The notes under the pieces were generated by a model that was not told the DNA's origin, made no database searches, and saw only the letters and a program-made list of their open reading frames with translations. From Actinopolymorpha rutila (GTDB lineage: Bacteria; Actinomycetota; Actinomycetes; Propionibacteriales; Actinopolymorphaceae), in contig NZ_JACBZH010000001.1 of NCBI RefSeq assembly GCF_013407855.1, positions 3,782,001 to 3,846,000 of the forward strand: 64,000 nucleotides of DNA, written 5' to 3'. A program made the translations under genes and the position numbers. Positions 16,422 to 26,420 of this stretch are shown piece by piece. Every line of letters begins with the position of its first letter. Positions within the stretch are counted from its first letter, which is position 1.

Positions 16422-18815
16422 TTAACCCAGCGCGACGACCTGTCCTGCTGCCTTCGGAGCGTCCGGCCAGGTGTGGGGATCCTTGCCGTGGAACCGGACC
16501 GCGTCGCCGGCGCCGGTACGCCGGACCAGCAGGGCGCCGTCCCTGACGCCGGCGAGTTCGCAGGTGGACCAGGCCAGGACGCCGTCGTCGGTGCGTACGT
16601 TCAGCGGCAGCATCCGCCCGGAGCGGGCCGGAAGGTGAACCCGCGCGCCGTCGAACAGCGGGCCCGTCCCGTCGCGTACGACGATCTCCTGGTCCACCGG
16701 CCCGACGTTGATCAGGTGCAGCAGACGCTGGTCGTGTTCGTCCACGGTGGACGTCACCGCGATCCCGGGTGCGGTCGCGTCGTGGGTGTACCGCGGCCTG
16801 ACACCAAGGCGCGCCAGCAGCGCGGTCCAGAAATCCAGGTCGCAGGTGTAGTCGCAGGCCAGCACCAACGCGTGCCCGCGACCCGGGCGCACCTCCACCG
16901 CGACAGGGTTGCCGGTCGCGACGTCGCGGGTGAACACCTCGGCGTCGCCCTGTGGCGCCAGGTGCTGCATGACGCCGACCCGGACCTCCGCGTGCGCCGT
17001 GGTCCAGGCCTGGGCGAGGACGGAGGGAAACACGCGTTCGTTCCCGGTGACGATCTCACCCCCGGTCACGCCGAGCGCGTCGCCGAGGATCGTGCAGGCG
17101 GTCCCGTCGGTGTCGCGGCTCGGCAGCATTCCGGCCAGTAGCAGACGCCCACCCGCGAGCACGAAGTCCGCGAGCCGCTGCTGGACGGAGGCGGCGAGCG
17201 TCGACGCGCTCGCCAGCACGATCGCCCGGCCGGCGGCGGGATCGGTGTCAAGGTCGGCTTGCAGGTCGACGGCGGGGAAGGAGAAACCCGCCAGCAGCAT
17301 CGCCCGGGCGACGACGTCCCGCGAACCCATGCCGCGGAAGTGCTCCAGTTCGGCGACGACTTCCCGGCGGGCGTCGTCGCCGGGGTGGCAGTACTCCGTG
17401 AGGTAGTGATCGGGCACGAACCCGAGCGCCAGGCCGTCGTACTCCTCGTCCATGTCGGCGAGCAGGTGAGCGGCTCCGCGCACCGCGGTCACGGTCTCGC
17501 GCAGCACCGGGTACGACGCGTTGGGCACGCCCTCCGGCCCGATCGGCGCGGTGAACCCGTGCCGCTCACCGGTGAACGCGATCCGGTCGTTGCCGTCCCC
17601 GACGGACTCCTCCAGCGGCGGGTTGTGGCCGCCGGCGAAGAGGTAGTAGTTGACCAGCCGGTTGGCCTGGGCGACACACAGCCGGGTCTTCAGCGCCAGC
17701 GCCTCCGGCGGAACCTGCCGGCTGAGATCCTCGCCGTAGTCGCCGAGCCCGGCCTCGAACTCCAGCGAGGTCAGCGGCTGGTCCTCGTCGTGCACGGCCG
17801 CCATGAAGGCGTTCATGACGTAGAGGTCGGCGACGTTCTCCACGGTCAGGTCGCCGAGGTAGTGGTCCGACCCGGACGTCAACCCCGGCTTGCCCCGGTA
17901 GGAGGGGTATAGCTGACTGATCCCGATCGGGTACGTCCGGCCACGCCCGCCGCCGGTGCCGTGGATGTTGATCAGGAACGGTACGTCGGTGAGACCGTGC
18001 GACTCCGCACCCGCGCGCAGGTGCGTGACGTAGCGGTCGTAGCGGTCGCGGTGGTATTCCGACAGGTCGTGGTGCAGAGCGAGCGAACCCGGTGCCGGCG
18101 AGCGCACACCGTCTCGCCATGCCCGCTCGTCGCCCGGGTCCAGTCCGTAGCGGGTCCGGACCCCGTCGCTCCCCCAGTGCTTCACCGACCAGACGGCGAA
18201 GTCCGACAGCGTCTGGTCGGTGAGCTCCGGGGTGTTGCTGACCCAGGACAGCATGCCGATCTCGTTGTCCAGCTGGACCGCGGCGACCGGGCCGCCACGG
18301 CTCACCTGGCGTTCGGCGAGGATCGGCATGATCTCGGCGTACCAGCGATCGACCTCCGCGAGGAACCCGGCCGCGAGATAGTCGACCGTCCGGGTCGTGC
18401 CGGGCCTGCCGTCCCAGCCGAACGGAAGGATCTCCGGGTGCTCGCGGTAGACGCGGTACGGAATGCCCTCGTTCTTCAGCTCGGCCATCACGAACGGGCC
18501 GGGCCGGGCGATCACCAGCAGACCACGCTCGGCCGCCAGGTCCAGAAAGCCAACCAGGTCACGGTATTCGCTGGTGTGCCCGCGCAGGTCGATGTCACCG
18601 TCGGGGCGTTCGTGCACCAGCCACGGCATGTAGCTCGCCACCGCCGTGCAACCGGCCTCCGTCAGCCGGTCCAGGCGGTCGGCCCAGTCGCGGCGGTGCA
18701 GCCGGAAGTAGTGCACCTCGCCGGCGAACACCAGCTCGGGTTTGCCGTTCACCAGCAACCTGCGCCGGCTCAGCCGGACGCTCTCCACTGCCGTCCCGTC
18801 AGTCAGGTCAGCCAT
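16422..18815 (-). CDS. Glycoside hydrolase family 35 beta-galactosidase
   Basis: 797 residues. The N-terminal GH35 barrel begins with LLVNGKPELVFAGEVHYFRL and ARPGPFVMAELKNEGIPY. The acid/base Glu is in VAAVQLDNEIG (E185) and the nucleophile region is TSLEFEAGLGDY (E352 or E354). Family members remove terminal beta-galactosyl residues. Beta-rich C-terminal domains follow, with a glutamine-amidotransferase-like middle part seen in long bacterial GH35 enzymes. There is no signal peptide, so it probably acts in the cytoplasm on imported oligosaccharides. It begins one base after the GH39 stop and is the last gene of the sugar operon. Confidence 0.85.
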   Translation of the reverse strand: MADLTDGTAVESVRLSRRRLLVNGKPELVFAGEVHYFRLHRRDWADRLDRLTEAGCTAVASYMPWLVHERPDGDIDLRGHTSEYRDLVGFLDLAAERGLLVIARPGPFVMAELKNEGIPYRVYREHPEILPFGWDGRPGTTRTVDYLAAGFLAEVDRWYAEIMPILAERQVSRGGPVAAVQLDNEIGMLSWVSNTPELTDQTLSDFAVWSVKHWGSDGVRTRYGLDPGDERAWRDGVRSPAPGSLALHHDLSEYHRDRYDRYVTHLRAGAESHGLTDVPFLINIHGTGGGRGRTYPIGISQLYPSYRGKPGLTSGSDHYLGDLTVENVADLYVMNAFMAAVHDEDQPLTSLEFEAGLGDYGEDLSRQVPPEALALKTRLCVAQANRLVNYYLFAGGHNPPLEESVGDGNDRIAFTGERHGFTAPIGPEGVPNASYPVLRETVTAVRGAAHLLADMDEEYDGLALGFVPDHYLTEYCHPGDDARREVVAELEHFRGMGSRDVVARAMLLAGFSFPAVDLQADLDTDPAAGRAIVLASASTLAASVQQRLADFVLAGGRLLLAGMLPSRDTDGTACTILGDALGVTGGEIVTGNERVFPSVLAQAWTTAHAEVRVGVMQHLAPQGDAEVFTRDVATGNPVAVEVRPGRGHALVLACDYTCDLDFWTALLARLGVRPRYTHDATAPGIAVTSTVDEHDQRLLHLINVGPVDQEIVVRDGTGPLFDGARVHLPARSGRMLPLNVRTDDGVLAWSTCELAGVRDGALLVRRTGAGDAVRFHGKDPHTWPDAPKAAGQVVALG

Positions 18816-18816
18816 C

Positions 18817-20661
18817 TCACACCTCGATCAGGGCAGCGCCGGGCTGCGGCAGGTCGAACTCGAGCACCAGTACGCCGTCCTCGAAATGCCCGGCCACCTT
18901 CTCCGGTGTCAGCGTGTCGACCGCGGCGAGCTGCCCCCACTGGGTGTCCGTGGGCCAGTCCTGTACGCCGAGCCGTTCGGCCTGCACCGAGATGTCGCCG
19001 TGCTCGCGGTCCAGCCGGGTCAGGGTGGCCGGACGTACGCCGTTGGCACCGGCCCCGCTGTCGAGTCCGGACAACTCCAGCCGGACCCGTCGGTCGAGCC
19101 CGGCGCCGCCGTTTGCCTTGGACTGGTCCAGGGTGTGGTTCCACACCAGGACCACCACCGAGCCGTCGGCCCGCCGGCTGACCCAGCTCTGCACCAGGCC
19201 GCCGGCACCGTCGCCGTCCACCGTGGCGGGAAGTTCGGTGTCGCCGAGCCGGGACAGCAGGTGCAGCGCGTGGTAGCGGGACTTCGCGAGGCCGCCGACC
19301 GTGAGCAGTCCGAAGCCGCCGTGCAGCAACCGGGGCGGCCTGCCGAGCTCCTCGAAGTGGTCCGAGGCGACCCAGTACGACAGCGCGTCCAGCCGTCCGG
19401 CGGACGAGCGCATCCCCTGCAGCAGGAACATCGCCGACGACGCCGAGTCGTTCACCGGGTTGAAGTGGGTCGGTGTGACGCCCCACTCGGTCCAGAGGAT
19501 CTTCGCGTCCGATCGGCCGAACCGCGCCAGCGTCGGGCGCAGGTCGAGCGGCGGGCTGCCGTAGGTGTGGGTCGAGACGAAGTCCAGCGGCGCGCCGGAC
19601 TCGGCGACGTGTGCCAGGAGTTCGTCCACCCAGCCCGCGGCTGCCGAGGAGGGTCCACCGACCACAAGCTGCGGGTCGACGGCCTTCACGGCGAACGCCG
19701 TCACGTCGTACAGGTGCATCCACTCCTGCCGGGTACCGGACCAGAAGACCTCGAGGTTGGCTTCGTTCCACACCTCGAACTCCCACCGGCGGACCTCGTC
19801 GATGCCGTACCGGTCGACCAGGTGGTTCGTGAGGGCGTGCACCAGGTCACCCCAGCGCTGCCAGTCCTTCGGCGGGGAGATGATGGCGCCGTACTCGAAC
19901 ACCGTCTTGTCCGGGTCGCTCGCCAGGTCGCGGGGCATGAAGCCGATCTCCACCACCGGACGCAGGCCGATCCCCAGGATCGCGTCGTAGACCTCGTCGA
20001 CCTCGGAGAAGTCGTACACCGGCTCACCGTCGACCTCGCGGTAGACGCCCAGGTCGTCGTGCAGGATGGCGTGCGCGCGAACCGACGTCACCCCGATCTC
20101 CTCGGCCACCCGGCGCAGGGCGGCGAACAGCTCGGTGCCGATCTCCCGGCCACCGGAGGTGTCGGTGCACAGCAGCTGGCTGAGCCGCTCGCTGCCGATC
20201 ATCGGCTGCCACGGCCTGTGCAGCGGGAATCCGCCGGCAGCTACGTCGGTGGCCAGCGTGACCGTGGGCCCCGCGCCGCCCGGCACCTCGGAGGAGGCAG
20301 CGATTCCGGCGCCGAGCTCACCGGCCGTGGTGACCTCCGGAACCGACGCGACCGCGTAGTGGTAGGTCCGGCCGGGTTCACCGGTGGTGTCGACGTACCA
20401 CGTGTCGGGCACGGAGAGCACGTCGCCGCCCAGGTGGTCGACCGGACTGAACGGACCCTCCGCCGTGTCGGCGCGGTGTACGAGGTAGCCGACGGCTCCT
20501 TCGACGGGCTGCCAGCGCAGGGTCACCTGGCCGATGCCCGGCTCGGCCACCAGCCCTGCGGGCGGAGGCAGCTGGGGAGGCTCGGTCGCACGACTGCTGT
20601 CCGAACGGGTGGCGATCCGCGCCTCCCAGTCGGCACGGGCGTCGGCCATGGGCTTGGTCAC
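18817..20661 (-). CDS. Glycoside hydrolase family 39-like enzyme with N-terminal FN3-like module
   Basis: 614 residues. A fibronectin-III-like module (about 30-120, ending GRTYHYAVASV) precedes a clan A TIM barrel. The acid/base Glu sits in FEVWNEAN (E300) and the nucleophile in LWTEWG (E392), both as in GH39 beta-xylosidases and alpha-L-iduronidases. A C-terminal beta domain follows. Activity on beta-xylosides or a related plant sugar is likely but the specificity is unproven. The GTG at 20661 has AAGGAG 8 nt upstream. There is no signal peptide, so it acts inside the cell on material brought in by the transporter encoded upstream. Confidence 0.82.
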   Translation of the reverse strand: MTKPMADARADWEARIATRSDSSRATEPPQLPPPAGLVAEPGIGQVTLRWQPVEGAVGYLVHRADTAEGPFSPVDHLGGDVLSVPDTWYVDTTGEPGRTYHYAVASVPEVTTAGELGAGIAASSEVPGGAGPTVTLATDVAAGGFPLHRPWQPMIGSERLSQLLCTDTSGGREIGTELFAALRRVAEEIGVTSVRAHAILHDDLGVYREVDGEPVYDFSEVDEVYDAILGIGLRPVVEIGFMPRDLASDPDKTVFEYGAIISPPKDWQRWGDLVHALTNHLVDRYGIDEVRRWEFEVWNEANLEVFWSGTRQEWMHLYDVTAFAVKAVDPQLVVGGPSSAAAGWVDELLAHVAESGAPLDFVSTHTYGSPPLDLRPTLARFGRSDAKILWTEWGVTPTHFNPVNDSASSAMFLLQGMRSSAGRLDALSYWVASDHFEELGRPPRLLHGGFGLLTVGGLAKSRYHALHLLSRLGDTELPATVDGDGAGGLVQSWVSRRADGSVVVLVWNHTLDQSKANGGAGLDRRVRLELSGLDSGAGANGVRPATLTRLDREHGDISVQAERLGVQDWPTDTQWGQLAAVDTLTPEKVAGHFEDGVLVLEFDLPQPGAALIEV

Positions 20662-20712
20662 GTCAATTGCTCCTTGCTGCCACGCTTGAATGAGTTGCCA
20701 CGCTTGACCGAA

Positions 20713-22590
20713 CTACTTCGTGGGGGCGGACCGGGTGTCCGGCGACGGGATCGCCTCCAGCAGCCGCCTCGTGTAGGCGTCCTTGGGGTTGCGGATGACC
20801 TCCAGCGACGGCCCGGACTCCACCACCCGGCCATGGTTGAGGACGATGACCTCGTCGGAGAGCATCCGGGCGCTCAGCAGGTCGTGGGTGATGTAGAGGA
20901 TGCCGACGTTGCTGTCGTGGACGAGCTTGTTCAGCAACTCGAGGATCTCGGCCCGGATCGACACGTCCAGGCTGGAGACCGGCTCGTCGGCGACGATCAG
21001 CTCGGGTTGCACCGCGAGCGCCCGGGCGATCACCACCCGCTGGCGCTGACCTCCGGACAGTTCGTACGCGAAGCGGTTGATGTAGCGCTCCGGCGGGTTG
21101 AGGGCCACGGTCTCGAGTAGTTCGAGGACCCGCTCGCGGGCCGCTTTGCCCTTGATTCCGTGGTAGTTCGCCAGCGGCCGGCTGAGGACGTAGCCCAGCG
21201 TCTTGGCCGGGTTGAGCGAGGAGTACGGGTCCTGGAAGACCATCTGCACGTGGCTGCGGTAGTCGCGCAGGTGCCTGCCGCGGAACGCGGCCACCTCCTG
21301 GGCTCCCCCGTCACCGTGGAAGACGATCCGCCCGGCCGTGGGAGTGTCGACGCCGGTGATCATCGAGGCGAGAGTGGACTTTCCGCTTCCGCTCTGGCCG
21401 ACGAGCGCGGCGACCTCACCGCGGCGCAGCTCGAACGACACGTCCTGGACGGCCTGTACCCGGTGCACCTTCAGGCCGCGCCGGCGCTCGAACACCTTCG
21501 AGACGTTCTCGACCGACAGCAGCACCTCACCACGCAGAGCCGCCTTCGACTCCTCCGAGGTCTTGACGAACTGCGGGCCGGCGAAGGTGCGTGTCGGTTC
21601 ACCGACCTCCTCCGCCCCGTGCCCGCCGAGGCGTTGCAGCGCGGCCACGTGGCAGGCGGCCCGCGCCGAGCCGATCCGGAACAGCGGCGGGTCGTCGGTC
21701 ACGCAGCGGTCGATCCGCTCGGGACACCGCGGGGCGAAGTTGCACCCGACCGGCCGCTGGCTGAGGTCCGGCGGGCGCCCGGGGACGTAGGTGATCTGCA
21801 CCGTCTCCGCGCGCGGGTCGCCGTAGGAGCCCAGCAGCCCTTTGGAATAGGGGTGCACGGGATCACGGAGGATCGAGTCCGCTCTCTGTTCCTCGACGAT
21901 CCGGCCGGCGTACATGACCAGCATCCGGTCCGACAGGCTGAGGACGGTGCCGATGTCGTGGCTGATGAACAGCACCGCGAATCCCTGCTCACGTTGGAGC
22001 CGGCGTACGTTCTCCAGGATCTCGTGCTGGACCACGACGTCCAGGCCGGTGGTCGGCTCGTCCAACAGGACGAACCTCGGCTCGATCGCGAGTGCCATGG
22101 CCAGGTTGACACGTTGCTTCATCCCGCCGGAAAGCTCGTGCGGGTAGGCGTTGACGAACTTCGGGTCGATGATGACCATCTCGAAGAGTTCGCGGACCCG
22201 CCTGGTGACCGCCTCACCACGAAGCTTCGTGTGATATTCGATGACGTCGCGGAACTGCGCCTCGACGCGGGTGACCGGGTTGAGGGAGTTCATCGACGAC
22301 TGGAAGACCGTGGAGACGTCCCGCCACCGGGTCGGCCGGAGCTCGTCCTGCGCCAGGTGGGTGATGTCGGTGCCGTTGAAGAGAATCTTCCCGTCGGAGA
22401 TCCGTCCCGGCCGTTCCAGCAACCGCAGGAGAGCCATGCCCAGGGTCGTCTTGCCACTCCCCGACTCACCGATCAGGCCGACGAACTCACCGTCCCTGAT
22501 CGAGAACGACACGTCCTGGACTGCCGTCAACGGTTGGCTGCGCTTCGGCTCGTAGCGGACCGACAGGTTCTGCATGTCGAGCAGGGGCAT
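20713..22590 (-). CDS. ABC transporter ATPase, DppD-DppF-type fusion
   Basis: 625 residues holding two complete ABC ATPase domains. The first has Walker A GESGSGKTT, signature LSGGMKQR and Walker B VLLDEP; the second has GQSGSGKST, LSGGQRQR and IVADEP. Between them is the oligopeptide/dipeptide C-terminal region with GCNFAPRCPERIDRC, a Cys-rich element that may bind an Fe-S cluster in this family. One polypeptide supplies both ATPases for the two permeases encoded just upstream. In this locus the cargo is probably an oligosaccharide. Two bases separate it from the upstream permease gene. Confidence 0.93.
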   Translation of the reverse strand: MPLLDMQNLSVRYEPKRSQPLTAVQDVSFSIRDGEFVGLIGESGSGKTTLGMALLRLLERPGRISDGKILFNGTDITHLAQDELRPTRWRDVSTVFQSSMNSLNPVTRVEAQFRDVIEYHTKLRGEAVTRRVRELFEMVIIDPKFVNAYPHELSGGMKQRVNLAMALAIEPRFVLLDEPTTGLDVVVQHEILENVRRLQREQGFAVLFISHDIGTVLSLSDRMLVMYAGRIVEEQRADSILRDPVHPYSKGLLGSYGDPRAETVQITYVPGRPPDLSQRPVGCNFAPRCPERIDRCVTDDPPLFRIGSARAACHVAALQRLGGHGAEEVGEPTRTFAGPQFVKTSEESKAALRGEVLLSVENVSKVFERRRGLKVHRVQAVQDVSFELRRGEVAALVGQSGSGKSTLASMITGVDTPTAGRIVFHGDGGAQEVAAFRGRHLRDYRSHVQMVFQDPYSSLNPAKTLGYVLSRPLANYHGIKGKAARERVLELLETVALNPPERYINRFAYELSGGQRQRVVIARALAVQPELIVADEPVSSLDVSIRAEILELLNKLVHDSNVGILYITHDLLSARMLSDEVIVLNHGRVVESGPSLEVIRNPKDAYTRRLLEAIPSPDTRSAPTK

Positions 22591-22591
22591 G

Positions 22592-23533
22592 TCAGTCCTC
22601 CCTCAGGTGGGGGTTGCTGAGCAGGTCGACGCCGAAGTTGACGAAGCACATCGCGGTGATGAGGATCGCCAGCAACAGGCCGGGTGCGAAGACCCAGATG
22701 AACAGCCCCTGTGCGATCGCGCCCTGGGCGTTGCTCTGGTAGAGCATCGTTCCCCACGACACCTGGTTGTTGTCCCCGAGACCGAGAACCGCGAGCCCCG
22801 CTTCGGCTCCGATGGCGCCGGTCGCCGCGCCGACGAAGCTCGCCGCGACCAGCGACGTCATGTTCGGCATGATCTCGCGGAAGACGATCCGCAACGTTCC
22901 TTCACCGGAGAACTTCGCGGCGGTGACGAAGTCGCGGTTTCGCAACGTGATGATCTGCGCCCGTTTGGCCCGGGCGGCACCGGCCCACGACGTGATCGCG
23001 ATGACGAAGATGATCAGGGTCACGCCGCGCGTCGAGGAATACGCGACGAGGGTGATGATCAGCGGCAGCACCGGGATGACGAGAGCGACGTTGGTGACGA
23101 ACGTCAGCACGTCGTCCAGCCACGTTCCCTCGGCATATCCGGAGATCATGCCGATGATCAGGGCGATCCCCGTGGCCAGCAGTCCTCCGAACAGCCCCAC
23201 GATCAGCGAGACCCGGGTGCCGAAGATGAGCTGGGAGGCGACGTCCTGGCCGTTGGTGGTGGTGCCGAGCCAGTTCGTCCCGCTGGGCCCCATCAGCGGG
23301 GCGAACGAGGAGTCGGTCGGATCGTGCGGCGCGATCAACGGCGCGAACACCGCGATCAGGATGAAGATCCCGACCGTGATGACGCCGACGCGGGCCTTCT
23401 TGCTGCTCCAGATGACCGAGTACCACGCCTCGGGCCGCTCGGCGGAGGCCTCCTTGGCCGTGCCCTCGGGATCGACCTCGATGTTCTTCGCCTGGTCCGG
23501 AGCGCCGGGGGGAGTGAATCCCGATGTTGTCAT
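22592..23533 (-). CDS. ABC transporter permease, DppC-type
   Basis: 313 residues. There is a cytoplasmic N-terminal tail of about 45 residues, then the OppC_N segment VGVITVGIFILIAVFAPLIAPHDP and the permease domain with about six membrane spans. The EAA-type loop that contacts the ATPase is visible as AAKFSGEGTLRIVFREIMPN. The start overlaps the end of the DppB-type gene by 4 bp (ATGA), so the two are translationally coupled. It forms the membrane channel with the next permease. Confidence 0.93.
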   Translation of the reverse strand: MTTSGFTPPGAPDQAKNIEVDPEGTAKEASAERPEAWYSVIWSSKKARVGVITVGIFILIAVFAPLIAPHDPTDSSFAPLMGPSGTNWLGTTTNGQDVASQLIFGTRVSLIVGLFGGLLATGIALIIGMISGYAEGTWLDDVLTFVTNVALVIPVLPLIITLVAYSSTRGVTLIIFVIAITSWAGAARAKRAQIITLRNRDFVTAAKFSGEGTLRIVFREIMPNMTSLVAASFVGAATGAIGAEAGLAVLGLGDNNQVSWGTMLYQSNAQGAIAQGLFIWVFAPGLLLAILITAMCFVNFGVDLLSNPHLRED

Positions 23534-24519
23534 CGTTCGGCCCTCCTGGCCCGCGGATCGAGAACTCCGTAGAGCAGGTCTGCGATGAGGTTGGCGATGA
23601 GGACGCCCGTCGTCGTCAGGAGCATCAGGGTCTGCAGCAGCGGATAGTCCTTGTTCGCCACCGCTTCACCCATCAGCCGGCCGAGTCCGGGATAGTCGAA
23701 CGCCGTCTCCACCAGGATCGCCCCGCCGAGCAGACCACCGAGCGCGAGCGCGAACCCGGTGACGCTCGGCAGCAACGCGTTGCGCGCGGCGTACCGCAAC
23801 GCGACGGTGCGGTCGGGCAGCCCCTTCGCCTTGGCCAGGCGGATGTAGTCCTCGCCGAGGTTCATGATCATCGTGTTGCGCATCCCGAGGATCCACCCGA
23901 TCGGGGTGACGATCATCAACGCGACCGCCGGGAGGAACGCGTGCGACACCGCCTCGTCGATGAAGGCGAGGTTCCAGCCCGGGGTCGAGGACGAGTAGCC
24001 ACCCGAGGTGGGGAACCAGCCCAGGGAGTACGCGAACACGTACAGCAGCAACAGGGCGATCCAGAAGGGCTGGAGCGTCCCTACGAACGTCGAACCCAGG
24101 GTGACGATCGAGTCGAACCTGGAGTTGCGCCGCCAGGCCGCGTAGGCGCCGAGGATCACGCCGACGACGAACGACAGGATCTGGGTGCACGCCACGAGGA
24201 CGAGCGTCCACCACAGTCCCTGCCCGATGACGTCGGTGACCTTGTAGGGGAAGTACGTGTACGACAGACCGAAGTCCCCGTGGGCCAGGTGACCCAGGTA
24301 CTCCCAGTACTGGCTCCACAGGGAACCGTGCGGGGTACCGAGCATCGCCCGCATCGCCCTGACCTGGGCCAGGTTGAGCTGTGCGTTCTTGCCCGCCAGC
24401 TTCTGGACCATGAGCTCCGCCGGATCCCCCGGCTGAAGCCGGGGGATCAGGAAGTTGAGCGTGACGACGGCCCAGAGTGTGAGCAGGAAGAAGCCGATCT
24501 TCCGTAGGAAGTACTTCAT
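23530..24519 (-). CDS. ABC transporter permease, DppB-type
   Basis: 329 residues with the standard DppB N-terminus (FLRKIGFFLLTLWAVVTLNF and IPRLQPGDPAELM) and about six membrane spans. The ATPase-contact loop is LAKAKGLPDRTVALRYAARN. It pairs with the DppC-type protein to form the pore of a family-5 peptide/oligosaccharide importer. It lies 43 bp downstream of the binding-protein gene. Confidence 0.93.
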   Translation of the reverse strand: MKYFLRKIGFFLLTLWAVVTLNFLIPRLQPGDPAELMVQKLAGKNAQLNLAQVRAMRAMLGTPHGSLWSQYWEYLGHLAHGDFGLSYTYFPYKVTDVIGQGLWWTLVLVACTQILSFVVGVILGAYAAWRRNSRFDSIVTLGSTFVGTLQPFWIALLLLYVFAYSLGWFPTSGGYSSSTPGWNLAFIDEAVSHAFLPAVALMIVTPIGWILGMRNTMIMNLGEDYIRLAKAKGLPDRTVALRYAARNALLPSVTGFALALGGLLGGAILVETAFDYPGLGRLMGEAVANKDYPLLQTLMLLTTTGVLIANLIADLLYGVLDPRARRAER

Positions 24520-24562
24520 CCGCGCCTCACCCTCCGCATCACCAGCCTCGTGCGTGCGAGCA

Positions 24563-26236
24563 CTACTTGGCCGGCCTGAGGTGGGTCATGATGAGCAGGA
24601 TGGCGTCCTGCGGGTTGGCGTACGGGTCCTTCTCCGTCGGCCAGCCGACTGCCTTGTCGGTCCGGTAGATACCCCGGGCCGGGGCGTAGAGGATGGGCAT
24701 GACCGGGTACTGCGTCATCATCGCCTTCGCCAGCACGCCGACCTGGGTCTTGACCGCGGCCGGGTCGGTGGAGCTCTGAAGGGTCTTCACGGCCTGGTTG
24801 ACGGCCGGGTCGGAGAAGCGCTCGACATTGCCCTTGACCTCGCTCTTGGTCGGGAACTGGTCGCTCGCGAGGGTGGCGCCGAGACCGTTGGCGTAGTCAC
24901 AGCCGGATCCGACGAAGTTGACCATCATGTCGAAGTTGCCGGTCTTCTTCTGCAGGTCCACCGAGTCCGGCGGCGACTTGATCTCCTTGACGTTCAGGCC
25001 GAGCTTCTTGAAGGACGCGGTGATCGAGTCGGCCATCGCCTCGTAGTCGATCCAGCCCGCCTGCACGGCGAACTTGATGGTCAGTGGCGAGCCGTCCTTG
25101 TTGGTACGAAGACCGCCCGCACCCTTCTTGTATCCCGCCTCGTCGAGGAGCTGTCCGGCCTTCGTGAGGTCGAACGGGAGCACGGTGTTCTCGGCGGTGT
25201 ACGGCGTGGGGAGCATGGACTCCCGCAGCGGCATGACGAGCCCGGACTGGCTGGCCACGTGCATCATGTTGTAGGTCGCCTTGAGCGTGGCGTCCTGCTT
25301 GTTGATCGCGTAGGCCATCGCCTCGCGGAACTTCACGTCGTTGAACGGAGCCTTCTTGAGGTTCGGCGCCAGCGCGGTGACGCCGTTCGGCGCGTACCAG
25401 ACGTGGTTGATCTTCGGGTTGGAGGCAACGAACGCCTTCCTCGGGTTGGGGATCTCACCGCTGTAGAAGTCCAGCTTTCCGGTGCGCAACTGGAGCAGTG
25501 CCTGGGTCGCGTCGGGCTGACCCTCCAGGACGAGCTTGGAGACCTTCACCTTGCTCGCCTGCCAGTAGTCACTGCGCCGCACGAGCACCAGCTGGCGGCC
25601 GTTGAAGCTGCCGACCTTGAAGGGGCCGGTCCCGTTCGGCTTCTTGTCGATGTACTTGGTGGGGTCACCGACATTGCCGTAGTGCTTCGCGGAAAGGATC
25701 TTCTGGCCGATGATCCACGGGAACTTCGGCGCCGCGGGCCCGCTGAACTGGAAGACGACCTTGTCGCCCTGGGCGGTCACCGAGGTAGCGTGTGCGCCGA
25801 ACGTGTCGTTCCACACGCCCGCGAGGTCCATCGCGGGGTACTTCTTGGCGAGGTTGAAGGTGAACGCGACGTCCTTCGCCGAAAATGCGGAGCCGTCGGC
25901 GAACTTCACGCCCTTGCGGATCGTGAAGACGAGCTTGTCGGCGCTCTCCCACGAGTAGCTGGTCGCGAGCCAGGGAGCGACCTTGCAGTCGAGGGAGTTC
26001 TGCATCATCAGCGGCTCGTACAGCCAGGTCTGCGTCGCCGGCTTGGCCGAGTAGGGGTTGTAGTTGACGAGGCTCCCGACCGAGGCGTCGACCTCCGCCG
26101 GCAGGTTGAGCTGCGGGATCATCCCGCCGCCGCCGCTCCCGCCACCGGACGAGGTGTCCTTGGCGCTTCCAGCGCAGCCTGGCAGGAGCAACAGCGAGGC
26201 AGCCGCTCCGGTGACCAGTATCTTCCGCAACAACAT
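24563..26236 (-). CDS. Family-5 extracellular solute-binding lipoprotein
   Basis: 557 residues. It has a lipoprotein signal peptide MLLRKILVTGAAASLLLLPG followed by the lipobox Cys (LPGC), a Gly/Ser linker, then the SBP_bac_5 fold (LVNYNPYSAKPATQTWLYEP, LVFTIRKGVKFADGSAFSAK, FREAMAYAINKQD). It captures the ligand outside the cell. GAGGAG is 8 nt before the ATG at 26236, so that start is preferred over the GTG at 26242. Family-5 binding proteins bind peptides or oligosaccharides; the GH39/GH35 genes downstream argue for plant-type oligosaccharides. Confidence 0.9.
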   Translation of the reverse strand: MLLRKILVTGAAASLLLLPGCAGSAKDTSSGGGSGGGGMIPQLNLPAEVDASVGSLVNYNPYSAKPATQTWLYEPLMMQNSLDCKVAPWLATSYSWESADKLVFTIRKGVKFADGSAFSAKDVAFTFNLAKKYPAMDLAGVWNDTFGAHATSVTAQGDKVVFQFSGPAAPKFPWIIGQKILSAKHYGNVGDPTKYIDKKPNGTGPFKVGSFNGRQLVLVRRSDYWQASKVKVSKLVLEGQPDATQALLQLRTGKLDFYSGEIPNPRKAFVASNPKINHVWYAPNGVTALAPNLKKAPFNDVKFREAMAYAINKQDATLKATYNMMHVASQSGLVMPLRESMLPTPYTAENTVLPFDLTKAGQLLDEAGYKKGAGGLRTNKDGSPLTIKFAVQAGWIDYEAMADSITASFKKLGLNVKEIKSPPDSVDLQKKTGNFDMMVNFVGSGCDYANGLGATLASDQFPTKSEVKGNVERFSDPAVNQAVKTLQSSTDPAAVKTQVGVLAKAMMTQYPVMPILYAPARGIYRTDKAVGWPTEKDPYANPQDAILLIMTHLRPAK

Positions 26237-26420
26237 GTACACCGCTCCTCATGAATGCCGGCGAACCCTCGGGTCCGGGCAGTCTCCGGTCTTGCCGATC
26301 ACCTTTTTCCGTCAAACTGCGCCCCGCGGCAGCCGACACGACCCGGCCGGCCAGTAAAGTGGCCGCCGGTGCTACATCCGGTACTACGGAAAAGCTTCGA
26401 GAATCCGTCTTGCTTCGTGC

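Noticed and set aside
26385..26402. AAGCTT-centred sequence upstream of the binding-protein gene as a LacI operator
   Set aside because: The centre is not CG, the arms are not symmetric and it does not match the operator before the LacI gene.
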